From JACJXF01 sp964349045 (lineage in GTDB: Bacteria > Bacteroidota > Bacteroidia > Bacteroidales > GCA-2748055), in contig CAYGFI010000004.1 of the NCBI GenBank assembly GCA_964349045.1, forward strand, positions 1 to 64,000: a stretch of 64,000 nt of DNA, in the 5' to 3' direction. The first letter of the stretch is position 1. Each line of letters starts with the position of its first letter. Positions 16,890 to 26,126 of this stretch are shown one piece after another. A program made the translations under genes and the position numbers. The notes under the pieces were generated by a model that had not been told where the DNA came from, did no database searches, and saw only the letters and a program-made list of their open reading frames with translations.

Positions 16890-17882
16890 GTGGTTAAATT
16901 CCTGATCATTCGATTCTCTTCTATCGGAGATATTGTTCTCACCACCCCGGTTGTTCGTTGTCTGAAAAAACAGGTTGACGATGCCGTTGTTCATTACCTT
17001 ACAAAGGAAAAGTATTCCGGAATTCTTGAGTTTAATCCGTATATCGACCATCTGTGGTTGTATAAGAATAATATGACTGAAATATTAGCCGGCTTACAAC
17101 AGGAAGAATTTGATTATATCATTGATTTACACCATAATATTCGGACTTATAGAATAAAAAGCAAACTCAGGAAAATTTCCTTTTCATTCGACAAACTGAA
17201 TTACAGGAAATGGTTACTGGTAAATCTGAAAATTAATAAGTTACCCGCTGTTCATATAGTTGACAGATACCTTGATACCTTAAAAGTTTTTGATGTAAAA
17301 AATGATCAGAAAGGACTCGATTATTTCCTCAGGGAAGAAAAGCCGGATGAAATCAGTCTGGTTTTGACAGAAATTCCTGAAAAATACATTTTACTTGCAA
17401 TTGGAGCTCAGCATGAGACAAAAAAAGCAACTTCCGGAACGCTTGCTGAAATCTGTGACCTTGTTGACTACCCGGTAGTGATATCAGGCGGAAAAAATGA
17501 CTGTCTCCTTGCTGAATCCATTCTGGAGAAAATTACCAAAAACAAAAACGTTTATGATACCTCGGGTCAACTTTCACTTAATCAATCTTCCCGTTTAGTG
17601 AAAAATGCAGAACTGGTCATTACTCACGACACAGGAATAATGCATATCGCAGCAGCATTTAAAAAGAAAATCATCTCCATCTGGGGTAATACCATACCTG
17701 AATTTGGTATGTATCCCTATAACCCTGACCCGGAAAGTAAAATCTTCGAAGTAAAAGGACTGAGATGCCGTCCCTGCTCAAAAATCGGTTATCAGTCTTG
17801 TCCAAAAAAGCACTTCAAATGCATGAAACAGCAGAACAGTACTGAAATAGCATTTTACGCAAGAAAGCTATTACATGGGTAA
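16890..17882 (+). CDS. Glycosyltransferase family 9 (heptosyltransferase-like)
   Basis: The protein of about 331 residues starts at a GTG at 16890; the upstream in-frame ATG would lie inside the previous gene and adds an unlikely leader. It begins KFLIIRFSSIGDIVLTTPVV, the hallmark of GT9 enzymes that add heptose or related sugars to the lipopolysaccharide core. The second half has the sugar-nucleotide site AELVITHDTGIMHIAAAF. A Cys-rich segment (LRCRPCSKIGYQSCPKKHFKC, roughly residues 290-310) lies near the C-terminus, as in many Bacteroidota members. It acts at the inner face of the inner membrane. Confidence 0.88.
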   Translation: MVKFLIIRFSSIGDIVLTTPVVRCLKKQVDDAVVHYLTKEKYSGILEFNPYIDHLWLYKNNMTEILAGLQQEEFDYIIDLHHNIRTYRIKSKLRKISFSFDKLNYRKWLLVNLKINKLPAVHIVDRYLDTLKVFDVKNDQKGLDYFLREEKPDEISLVLTEIPEKYILLAIGAQHETKKATSGTLAEICDLVDYPVVISGGKNDCLLAESILEKITKNKNVYDTSGQLSLNQSSRLVKNAELVITHDTGIMHIAAAFKKKIISIWGNTIPEFGMYPYNPDPESKIFEVKGLRCRPCSKIGYQSCPKKHFKCMKQQNSTEIAFYARKLLHG

Positions 17883-17900
17883 TTTAACAGAGTACAGTTA

Positions 17901-18686
17901 TTATTGAGGAATAAAATTGTAAATAATTTTTGCCCTGTGGTTTTTAGGAGCATTTAAATTTCCCCCAAAACGCGTTTTTAAAGCAAAGTTCCTGGCCACC
18001 TCAAGCAGGCAATCCTTATCAGCATAATCTTTAGATACTCTGGATTCGGCAGAAATAACTTTACCCGTCTGATCTACAACAATACTTACAATTACCGTTC
18101 CCTCTCCCCGGCATTTATAAACCGGAACGGGAAGATAAACCTTAAACCTGTTATAGGGGGGATCCAGGAACTCGTAACTGATATTGCTGGGTCCGGAATA
18201 ATCGTCCATTTCAATATCGTTATTTCCGTTAAAAACCGGTGGTACATAATCAGGCTGGCTAAGTATTTTATTGATTTCTTCCTGTTGCTTACGCCATTCT
18301 TCACTCCTGTCCTCATCTATTTGCCTCAGGTACTCATCCACAAAGTTTTCGGTACTGATTTCTTTTTCAATCTTTTCGGAAATATTACCTGCACGATTAC
18401 TGAGATTGCCGGCTTGAGATAAAAGTCTGTCAAGGTATGCCTGCTCCGCCGGATTGAGGGGGGATTGAACTATTTCAGGCTGTTCGGCAATTTGCGAATA
18501 ATCAAGTGTAATATCCAGATCGAGGGATTGCTTAAAACCCTGGATTTTTATCAAAAGAAAAACGATCAGCAAAAACATATGAAACATCAGGGTACCTAAA
18601 ATACCTCGTATGTTTTTCCTGAAAAAACGGGAAAATGAAAATGATTGGGTTTCTAATTGCTCAAATATTTTTTCCGTCGGGTTCAA
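17901..18686 (-). CDS. TonB-family energy transducer
   Basis: The 261-residue protein has a cytoplasmic N-terminus, one membrane helix (GTLMFHMFLLIVFLLIKIQG, residues about 30-50), a charged periplasmic linker, and a C-terminal TonB-like fold starting near residue 180 (PVPVYKCRGEGTVIVSIVVD, then ALKTRFGG). TonB proteins pass proton-motive energy to outer-membrane receptors. The linker is acidic and glutamine-rich, not the classical Pro-rich kind. No ExbB/ExbD gene is beside it. It precedes nothing on its strand but follows the large gene at 18749 after 62 bp. Confidence 0.8.
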   Translation of the reverse strand: MNPTEKIFEQLETQSFSFSRFFRKNIRGILGTLMFHMFLLIVFLLIKIQGFKQSLDLDITLDYSQIAEQPEIVQSPLNPAEQAYLDRLLSQAGNLSNRAGNISEKIEKEISTENFVDEYLRQIDEDRSEEWRKQQEEINKILSQPDYVPPVFNGNNDIEMDDYSGPSNISYEFLDPPYNRFKVYLPVPVYKCRGEGTVIVSIVVDQTGKVISAESRVSKDYADKDCLLEVARNFALKTRFGGNLNAPKNHRAKIIYNFIPQ

Positions 18687-18748
18687 ATTGATTTCTGATT
18701 TTTGTAAAGGTAATACGAATAGAATTGTAAGAAAATTATGCTAATCCC

Positions 18749-21613
18749 TTAAAACTGGTCAAGATTTACTGTAAAAAGCAATTGTACACCAACCGTTTTT
18801 CCATGGGGGAAGTAGATAAATCTCGCTCCGGAACTTAATTCAAAAATGAAACGAAGAATATGATAATCGGCATATAATTCCAAACCCTGGCTTAAAAGAT
18901 ATTCCGGCATTGTTGTAACTACTTCATCCTCTAATAATTGATATTTTTCAACTCCTTTCATATAATCGACAAAGAAATTGCCTCTTACACGCTTAAGATA
19001 TAAAAATGGTCCCAGAGCAAGATCCGGGTATATTATAGGAAAGGCATAATCGGCAGAATATTTATTCATTTTTATAAAAATCCGTGGGTCATATCCCCTG
19101 GGTAATGTTAAGTGATTCCGAATATAGTAATAATCAACATCCTGCTGTTGCCACTCGCTTCTGAGCCTTAAACCCTGGTTTCTGATCAACCCCGGTAAAT
19201 ACAAATTAATTCGCATTGATCGGATATTTCCATACAATTCATCTTCGAAGGGAGACGAGGTAACTTTTGCATCTAAACTAAAACCGAACCTGGGTTGAAT
19301 ATCCCTTGCCGACCTGCGTAAATAAGAATACAAGTATATTCCCGGTTCTATAAATACCATCCCTCTTTTATAACTACTATCTGAAAAATGATAAAAATAG
19401 GTCGAGTTATATCTAAGCTGCAGGGATGGCTGCATACCCGTTATAATCTTTCCGGATGTTAATGTAAGCGGAATATAAGATGTAAGTGAGTTGTTCCAGT
19501 TCAGGTTCAGATCCGGAGAATCCACGCCCTCAATGGGAGCTACCGTCGGGGCACCTCCGTAAGTTGAGGATATATCAATAACCGGAACGAAACCCTTATA
19601 GGTAAACCGGGTATGAAGTAAATTCGAACCGTTATATCGCTCATAACCCAGGCTGGTAAATGCGGTGCTAAGGCTATTCTGGGAAAGGAGCGTAATTCCT
19701 TTAGAGATTTGAGGATCATCAATATTGGGATCTGTATAATCGAACCAATAAGGGGCCCAGCTATGAAAACCAAAAAGGTGAGCTGCTTTGGAATAGGATT
19801 TTTCTTCATATTCAACATTTTCACTAATGGAGGTATCAGGGACTTGTGTTTCAGGCTTCAGATTAATTGAATTAAACGACTGCTCCCTGATAGAATCAGG
19901 TATTATAAATTCCTCCTGAAGTTTCGGGTTGAAATTGTTTAAAATAATATCATATCCATTCAATCCATATGAAGAAAATGATAATAAGCTATTATCATCT
20001 GATACATCGGGATGAAATGATCCAAATGCAGAATTAGTATGTTTTCTGAGTTTCTTATCGGTACGGTTATAAGAATAAATTTCATCAATTCCGGTAAATC
20101 CCCCGTTAAAAAAAAGAAAATCCCCGGCTGATTTCAGTTGATCGACATTTACAAATCCGGTTTTCAGATTTTCGGTCCAGACGCCCTTCTCAAGATCATA
20201 TTCGAAAAGCGCCTTACCCTCTTGTCCTGTTGCTATAACTGCAATTCTGGAAGTTCCGGTAATCCATTCGGGATATTGCAGGTAATTATTATCAGGGGCG
20301 GGAATATTTTGCAGGACTTTACCATCCGACGAACTGAGAATTACCAGGGAAAAACTATAATCCGGACTGGCATTAACAGCCACAATACTATCTCCACCGG
20401 GCGACCAGGAAGGAGAGATAAACTTACTTTTATGACTCAGGGTGCGACTTTTACCCGTTTCGGTATTATATTCCCTGAGTATCGAATAACTACGGTTTCG
20501 CCAGCGAATATCCTGAACATATTCATCCCAGATAATTTTTCCATTTTTAACTGAAAAGCGACCGGAAACCAACGAACCGGGGATGTAAATAATTCTTTCC
20601 TCTCCGCCGGGATAATTTTTTACAAAGCGTGGAATAATGTTCAGGCCTGTTTTCAGGGAGATAAATGAAGAATCGGGCAAGAGCCGTGGATGATTATAAT
20701 TCGTATAAATTTTTGAATCTCTCTTATTAAAAGGGATTTGAAGTACCGGCGCTCTTAGAATGGACTCCTCGGTCCAGTGTTCTTTTATTGCGGACATTGT
20801 ATTCTTATACAACATACTTTGACCTCCGCCGGTTATTTTTTTTGTATAAAAATACATCGGACTACCCAGGTAAGACCTGCGGCCAACGAAGTCGAGCGCA
20901 TTAGTCCAATAATCATCTCCGTAGTTTATTCGGGCATAACTAACCATTTGATATCCCAGGCGGTAATAATCGGGCACAAAATCCCTGTAAGATCCCAGGT
21001 ATGCTTTACTCAGAGAAAAGGATTTATTACCGGAAAGAAGCTGAGTTTTCAATTCCATTTCGAATGAAGGAAGTCTTCCCCGGCCTGCACGCGAAAGAGA
21101 TGTTTCTGCACTTACCGCATCTCCCTCTATAAACCATAAAGGCATCATTCCGGCAACGATGCCGTTTGCCTGCTGACCCAGGACAATTGACAGAAACCCT
21201 GTAAATCCCTTATTGACTTTTTCAATCTGGATAATATGTCTGAATTCATGCAGACTAAGTTCCTGTAACCAGTCGATCGGATAAATGTCGGGGTCAGGAA
21301 AGGTAAAAAATTCCATTCTTTTGGGAGCCCAGGTTACAAAAGCATTCGAATAGACCGTCTGATTATGAATAATTATGGGTATTTTCCGGGGTTTATGGTT
21401 CAGCTGAGCAGAATTTACATGGTAATTTTTTTCCATAAGCCTGGCCAGGTTCTGGGCATTTGCCGAAAAATCTGTTGGAAATATGATCCGGAAATGATCG
21501 GTATCGAGGCGTTTCCATTTCAGGGAGGAAGGGTCCTGGCCGAATTCATAAAATTGAGCAGAAACGGAAGTTCCGAGGCATAAGAGCAATAAAATCCTGA
21601 GAAAATATTTCAT
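18749..21613 (-). CDS. Large envelope protein: metalloprotease-like, beta-propeller and barrel-like parts
   Basis: The 954-residue protein has a signal peptide (ILLLLCLGTSVSAQ). Residues about 35-185 look like a peptidase-MA domain: LSLHEFRHIIQ is an HExxH zinc motif and MMPLWFIEGDAVSAE supplies the downstream Glu. Residues about 290-600 hold TolB/PD40-type propeller blades (SKFISPSWSPGGDSIVAV). The C-terminal 350 residues alternate hydrophobic strands and end FTVNLDQF, as in surface-antigen beta-barrels. No type IX sorting domain is seen. The combination suggests an outer-membrane-anchored protein; whether the zinc site is active is not shown. Confidence 0.65.
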   Translation of the reverse strand: MKYFLRILLLLCLGTSVSAQFYEFGQDPSSLKWKRLDTDHFRIIFPTDFSANAQNLARLMEKNYHVNSAQLNHKPRKIPIIIHNQTVYSNAFVTWAPKRMEFFTFPDPDIYPIDWLQELSLHEFRHIIQIEKVNKGFTGFLSIVLGQQANGIVAGMMPLWFIEGDAVSAETSLSRAGRGRLPSFEMELKTQLLSGNKSFSLSKAYLGSYRDFVPDYYRLGYQMVSYARINYGDDYWTNALDFVGRRSYLGSPMYFYTKKITGGGQSMLYKNTMSAIKEHWTEESILRAPVLQIPFNKRDSKIYTNYNHPRLLPDSSFISLKTGLNIIPRFVKNYPGGEERIIYIPGSLVSGRFSVKNGKIIWDEYVQDIRWRNRSYSILREYNTETGKSRTLSHKSKFISPSWSPGGDSIVAVNASPDYSFSLVILSSSDGKVLQNIPAPDNNYLQYPEWITGTSRIAVIATGQEGKALFEYDLEKGVWTENLKTGFVNVDQLKSAGDFLFFNGGFTGIDEIYSYNRTDKKLRKHTNSAFGSFHPDVSDDNSLLSFSSYGLNGYDIILNNFNPKLQEEFIIPDSIREQSFNSINLKPETQVPDTSISENVEYEEKSYSKAAHLFGFHSWAPYWFDYTDPNIDDPQISKGITLLSQNSLSTAFTSLGYERYNGSNLLHTRFTYKGFVPVIDISSTYGGAPTVAPIEGVDSPDLNLNWNNSLTSYIPLTLTSGKIITGMQPSLQLRYNSTYFYHFSDSSYKRGMVFIEPGIYLYSYLRRSARDIQPRFGFSLDAKVTSSPFEDELYGNIRSMRINLYLPGLIRNQGLRLRSEWQQQDVDYYYIRNHLTLPRGYDPRIFIKMNKYSADYAFPIIYPDLALGPFLYLKRVRGNFFVDYMKGVEKYQLLEDEVVTTMPEYLLSQGLELYADYHILRFIFELSSGARFIYFPHGKTVGVQLLFTVNLDQF

Positions 21614-22001
21614 CCGTGCAATTTATAATTAATCTCCATTCTATTCCTAACGAGAGGATTAAATTTTTATATACAATTCTAAATTAACAGATTATGTGGA
21701 TAATGGTTTTGAGGATTTATCCTGATCATATTAAAAATTCAAAAATCAAAAAAGAAACGGTCCAAGTACATTGGCTTAAGGAATAACGATGGATCTAATC
21801 AATTTCTTGTTAAAAGGCAGCGTGGGAAAAGGAACTAAAACTTTTTATCCCCTTAAATGAGTATATATTTGTGCATAGCAAAAAAGTAGATCAATATTAC
21901 AGCTTTTTACAGTTGTAATTATAAATGCTCCTGCTATGAAATTGATCGCATTCCGATTAGATTATTAAATACTACAGGAATGAACCTATAAAATAATCAC
22001 C
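21614..22001. other. 388-bp gap without a recognisable gene
   Basis: AT-rich sequence with stops in every frame. A 24-codon ORF near 21790 (MDLINFLLKGSVGKGTKTFY) is too short to support. It separates the end of the large leftward gene's promoter side from a toxin-antitoxin remnant and may itself be debris of the same event. Confidence 0.5.
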
Positions 22002-22235
22002 ATGAACCTACACGCTCAAAAAGAGATAATCATAGCGCAATTTAAGAAGATTAACGATGAAAATCTTATTAATGCCATTAAAAACATGCTCGATTATGCT
22101 TTAAAGAAAGAAAAGGAAAGTCTTGAAGTTCCGGAAGCCCACCAAAAACTGGTAATGGAACGCTTTAACAAGGTACTCAAGAATCCGGAAAGACTTTTGG
22201 ATTGGGACGAAGCTAAAAAAACGCTCAAAGCCTGA
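22002..22235 (+). CDS. Antitoxin-like small protein
   Basis: The 77-residue protein looks like the antitoxin half of a Bacteroidota toxin-antitoxin pair: helical, charged, ending in a HQKLVMERFNKVLKNPERLLDWDEAKKTLK tail (residues about 46-75) of the addiction-module type, in which the LLDWDEA segment binds the toxin. It overlaps the next frame by one base (TGATG). The downstream toxin is truncated, so this antitoxin appears orphaned. Confidence 0.7.
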   Translation: MNLHAQKEIIIAQFKKINDENLINAIKNMLDYALKKEKESLEVPEAHQKLVMERFNKVLKNPERLLDWDEAKKTLKA

Positions 22236-22372
22236 TGAAAAAGTACAAAGTAAAGATTGCTCCGGAAGCCCTTGCCGATATCCAGGAAATTACCAATTGG
22301 TACAATGAACAACAAGCCGGGCTTGGCAAGCGGTTTCAGAATACAACAATTAAGCTAATTATTTCCAGATAA
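22235..22372 (+). pseudogene. Truncated ParE/RelE-type toxin
   Basis: The frame reads MKKYKVKIAPEALADIQEIT, then NWYNEQQAGLGKRFQ, the classic first half of a ParE/RelE toxin (about 95-100 residues when whole). After GKRFQ the similarity ends and a stop comes at residue 46. The sequence beyond about 22340 is RHS-derived on the other strand, so the toxin was cut by a rearrangement and should be inactive. Confidence 0.75.
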
Positions 22373-22503
22373 CCATGACTGTTAGTATACTGAACTGCAA
22401 AATTAGATGGATAATTTAATGTATCCAAACGAATATAGCTATCGTAACCGTATTTTGTAGAATAATTTGTTCCATCAATTTTAGTTATTTGATTGATTGC
22501 CAT
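22336..22503 (-). pseudogene. RHS/YD-repeat fragment on the minus strand
   Basis: Read leftward from the ATG at 22503 the frame gives TKIDGTNYSTKYGYDSYIRL, then DTLNYPSNFAVQYTNSHGYL and a stop. The blocks YGYDSYIRLDTLNYPSNFAV and Y.NSHGYL are typical YD-repeat sequence of Bacteroidota RHS proteins. Only about 50 codons remain. Its far end overlaps the truncated toxin frame, marking the junction where RHS sequence replaced the toxin 3' half. Confidence 0.7.
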
Positions 22504-22591
22504 CAGAATTGCTTAAAAATACAACCATGCAACCTATTCCGGAATAGTGACAAATGCACTAAATTATTTGTGCCTTTGAATCGATACTTTA

Positions 22592-22927
22592 TTATAATCT
22601 GTAGTTTTTTGATTTTAGATAAATCCTGATTTTTTCCCGGAAATCCCCCTGGATAATGATCTCCCCATCTTTGGATGAGCCACCGGTTGCACATTTCGAT
22701 TTTAACTCCTTTTCCAGTAATTGAAGGTCTTTAGTTTTTCCGACAAATCCCGTAATAAGGGTAACCGTTTTCCCTTTCCGGTGTTTCGTGCTCAGCTGAA
22801 TTCTCAGGTTTTGTTTTTCAGGAGGAAGCGTATCTCCGGGAGCATTCTTGTCTTCTTCAAAGTGAAATTCCGGGTTGGTGGAGTACACTATACCAGGACG
22901 GGATTTCCAGTCGTTATCTTTGCTCAT
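22592..22927 (-). CDS. SUI1/YciH-like translation initiation factor homologue
   Basis: The 111-residue protein starts at the ATG at 22927 (MSKDNDWKSRPGIVYSTN); an upstream in-frame start would add a hydrophobic leader that does not fit the family. The C-terminal 80 residues form the SUI1/eIF1 fold: IQLSTKHRKGKTVTLITGF, KELKSKCATGGSSKDGEI, IIQGDFREKIRIYL. The CATGGSSKDGEI..QGD pattern is the family signature. Homologues (YciH) modulate start-site fidelity in E. coli. It is divergent from the GT117 gene. Confidence 0.9.
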   Translation of the reverse strand: MSKDNDWKSRPGIVYSTNPEFHFEEDKNAPGDTLPPEKQNLRIQLSTKHRKGKTVTLITGFVGKTKDLQLLEKELKSKCATGGSSKDGEIIIQGDFREKIRIYLKSKNYRL

Positions 22928-23059
22928 GTTGATAATAATAAATGAAAATAGCAAAAGTAAAAATGCAAATAGCTGCGATTTGCATATTTCCAAAGATACA
23001 CCCTCTTTACTTTAATATTCATAAAAAACATTAATTTCGCCAAGGTCAAAACCATCATC

Positions 23060-26000
23060 ATGAGAAATTTCAGAACCTGGAACCTGGGTCTGGGCTGGCT
23101 TAGTTTCGTAATTGCCACACTAGTTTATATTCTTACACTGGAACCAACTGTCAGCTGGTGGGATTGTGGTGAATTTATCGCGAGTTCCTATAAACTGCAG
23201 ATAGGGCATCCCCCGGGAGCTCCTTTATTCCTTATGTTGGGAAGGGTTGCTTCCTTATTTGCATCAGACCCTGAAAACGTGGCTTATATGATAAATTTAT
23301 TATCCGCTTTGGCCAGTTCATTTACCATCCTGTTTCTTTTCTGGTCCATTACGCACCTTGCAAGGAAACTTACCGTTGAAAAGGAAAACATAAGCTTTAC
23401 CGATGCCGTACTTATTTTAGGAAGTGGTCTTGTTGGTTCATTAGCCTATTCATTTTCTGATACAGCCTGGTTTTCGGCTGTTGAAGGCGAAGTTTACGGA
23501 ACCTCTTCACTTTTTACTGCTGTTGTTTTCTGGGCAATTCTTAAATGGGAAAATGTAGCCAGCGAGCCTCATGCAAACCGCTGGCTAATACTGATTGCTT
23601 ATTTAATGGGCTTATCGATCGGAGTACATCTATTAAACCTTCTTGCTATCCCGGCAATTGTACTGGTTTATTATTTTAAAAAATACACATACTCTTTAAA
23701 AGGAGTTCTGTTTTCATTAGGTTTATCAATACTTATCCTTGGGGTGATCATGTACGGAATCATCAACGGATTGGTAAAAATTGCCAGCTGGTTTGAATTA
23801 TTATTCATTAACGGATTTGGGTTGCCTTTCAATTCGGGGGTATTGATATATGCTATTCTTATCACGGGTATTGTTGGTTTTGGCGTCTGGTACACAAACA
23901 AACATGGAAAGGTTATCCTGAACACTGTTTTTTTATGTTTTAGCATGATTATGATCGGTTACTCTTCTTATGCCATGATTGTTATCCGCTCACATGCAAA
24001 TCCGCCTTTAGATGAAAATAATCCGGAGAATGTATTTGCGCTTTTATCCTATCTGAACCGTGAACAATACGGCGAGCGGCCCTTATTATCCGGACATAAC
24101 TATAATGCTGAGATTGCACGCAACCGGGAAGGTTATGCTGTAATAAAAAAGGGAAAGAAAGTTTACGCTAAAGATGAAACTAAAGGACTGTATGTTATTG
24201 CTTATGAGAAACCTGAATTGACTTATTCCACTGCAAGAGTTATTATGCCAAGAATGTACAGCCGGGAACCGGATCATATCATGGAATATAAAAACTGGGG
24301 AGGAATTAAAGAAGGCAAAAGTCCGGCATTGATAAACAATATCATGTATTTTTTCAATTATCAGCTTGGACACATGTATATCCGGTATTTCATGTGGAAT
24401 TTTGCAGGTAAACAGAGTGATGAGCAAAGTCACGGCAGTTTGGTAAACGGCAACTGGATCAGCGGCGTTAAATTTTTAGATGAATTCCGCCTGGGGGATC
24501 AGGATGCGCTTCCTGACAAATACAAAAACAATCCTTCCCGTAACCGGTACTATTTTCTACCCCTGATTCTGGGCATCCTGGGTTTGCTTTTTCATTTCAC
24601 GGCTCACCGAAAGGATTTTTTTATCATCAGTTTATTGTTTTTTATGACGGGTGTTGCCATTGTTCTTTACCTGAATCAAACCCCTTTGCAACCCAGGGAG
24701 CGCGACTATGCCTATGCAGGGTCGTTTTACTCATTTTGTATATGGATTGGGCTTGGAGTATTTGGTCTGTACGATGCTCTTAAAAAGAGCTGGAAAAATC
24801 AATATGCGGCCATATCAATTGTAGTTCTTACCCTGCTTTTTGTACCCGGAATGATGGCTTCAGAAAACTGGACCGATCATAACCGTTCCGGAAGATATAC
24901 TGCACGCGATATCGCCAGAAACTATTTTGATTCATGTGGGAAGGATGCTATCCTATTTACCAACGGGGACAATGATACTTTCCCTCTCTGGTATGTGCAG
25001 GAGGTAGAAGGTTACAGGACCGATGTGAGAGTTGTAAACCTGATGCTGTTTAATACCGAATGGTATATCGACCAGATGAAAATGATGGCTTATGAGTCTG
25101 AACCTCTTCCAATTACATTGCCCTTTTCAAAATACGCGGATGGAACCAATGGCAGTGTTTATGTGAAAACGGATCCCCGGAAAATTAATGTCACTACCCT
25201 TATTGAAGGTATTACAAGCGAACATAAGATGTTTCGGGATCTTACCATCAGAAACGAGGTGGTTGATGTAATACCGACACCAAATCTTATACTGGATGTT
25301 GATACCTCCCTGGTTATCTCCAATGGTACTGTAAAACCGCAAAATACTCACCTCATTGAAAGTCCGGTAAGCTGGACCCTGAGAGATATTCCTATTTCCA
25401 AAGCCAACCTTATTCAGCTTGACATACTGGCTCATAATAACTGGCAAAGACCCGTTTATTTTGTGGCAGGAGGTAATGACGGCACATTAGGGCTGGAGGA
25501 GTATTTTCAGATGGATGGTCTTGCATATCGTTTTGTCCCCATCAAAACCAAATCACCGGATTTTTATTATGAGCTGGGGAAAATTGATACTGATATCCTT
25601 TATGAAAACCTGATGAATAAATTCAAATGGGGAAGAATGAATGAACCTGATGTTTACATGGATTACTACAATATAAGGACACTGGGAGTGATTAAGTTCA
25701 GAAAAGCATTCGTGAGGCTTGCGGAAGCATTGGCGCTTGAGGGTAAGAAAGATATAGCTGTGGAAGTTTTAGACCGTTGCATGGAACTTACTCCAAACTA
25801 TAAAATTCCTTATGACCATTTTATTTCAGGAGTCACCTACAGCGGGGGTAAAAATAAACCACCTATTCATTATTCAGGAATAATTGAAGCCTATTACAAG
25901 TGCGGAGCATTCGAAAAAGCCAATGCCATTTTACTGGAGTATGCTGAGATTCTTCAGCAGGATATTCAATACTATCAAATTCTGAATGAGAGGTTTAAAA

Positions 26001-26107
26001 GACGTTTTGAAAATGAAGCATTTGAAAGTCAGAGTTTGTATAAAGAATTGCTCTACCTGGCAGATGTGTACAGGCAGGAGGAGGTTTTAAGCCATCTCCA
26101 ATTATAG
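23060..26107 (+). CDS. GT117/DUF2723 membrane glycosyltransferase-like protein
   Basis: The 1015-residue protein has about a dozen membrane segments in its first 560 residues. The N-terminal signature LEPTVSWWDCGEFIASSYKL followed by QIGHPPGAPLFLMLGR is typical of DUF2723 (CAZy GT117), a GT-C fold related to protein mannosyltransferases, with the acidic pair (WDCGE) in the first external loop. The C-terminal part is soluble and partly TPR-like (LALEGKKDIAVEVLDRCMEL). Such proteins are thought to move a sugar from a lipid carrier in the periplasm; acceptor unknown. It ends 10 bases from the convergent GH16-like gene. Confidence 0.88.
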   Translation: MRNFRTWNLGLGWLSFVIATLVYILTLEPTVSWWDCGEFIASSYKLQIGHPPGAPLFLMLGRVASLFASDPENVAYMINLLSALASSFTILFLFWSITHLARKLTVEKENISFTDAVLILGSGLVGSLAYSFSDTAWFSAVEGEVYGTSSLFTAVVFWAILKWENVASEPHANRWLILIAYLMGLSIGVHLLNLLAIPAIVLVYYFKKYTYSLKGVLFSLGLSILILGVIMYGIINGLVKIASWFELLFINGFGLPFNSGVLIYAILITGIVGFGVWYTNKHGKVILNTVFLCFSMIMIGYSSYAMIVIRSHANPPLDENNPENVFALLSYLNREQYGERPLLSGHNYNAEIARNREGYAVIKKGKKVYAKDETKGLYVIAYEKPELTYSTARVIMPRMYSREPDHIMEYKNWGGIKEGKSPALINNIMYFFNYQLGHMYIRYFMWNFAGKQSDEQSHGSLVNGNWISGVKFLDEFRLGDQDALPDKYKNNPSRNRYYFLPLILGILGLLFHFTAHRKDFFIISLLFFMTGVAIVLYLNQTPLQPRERDYAYAGSFYSFCIWIGLGVFGLYDALKKSWKNQYAAISIVVLTLLFVPGMMASENWTDHNRSGRYTARDIARNYFDSCGKDAILFTNGDNDTFPLWYVQEVEGYRTDVRVVNLMLFNTEWYIDQMKMMAYESEPLPITLPFSKYADGTNGSVYVKTDPRKINVTTLIEGITSEHKMFRDLTIRNEVVDVIPTPNLILDVDTSLVISNGTVKPQNTHLIESPVSWTLRDIPISKANLIQLDILAHNNWQRPVYFVAGGNDGTLGLEEYFQMDGLAYRFVPIKTKSPDFYYELGKIDTDILYENLMNKFKWGRMNEPDVYMDYYNIRTLGVIKFRKAFVRLAEALALEGKKDIAVEVLDRCMELTPNYKIPYDHFISGVTYSGGKNKPPIHYSGIIEAYYKCGAFEKANAILLEYAEILQQDIQYYQILNERFKRRFENEAFESQSLYKELLYLADVYRQEEVLSHLQL

Positions 26108-26126
26108 TTCATAAAGTTTATGAACT
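26106..26126. terminator. Palindromic terminator between convergent genes
   Basis: AGTTCATAAA and its exact complement TTTATGAACT are separated by one base, followed by TTTT rightward. The palindrome covers both stop codons of the converging genes, so it can serve both. The loop must open by a few pairs to fold as RNA. Confidence 0.6.
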
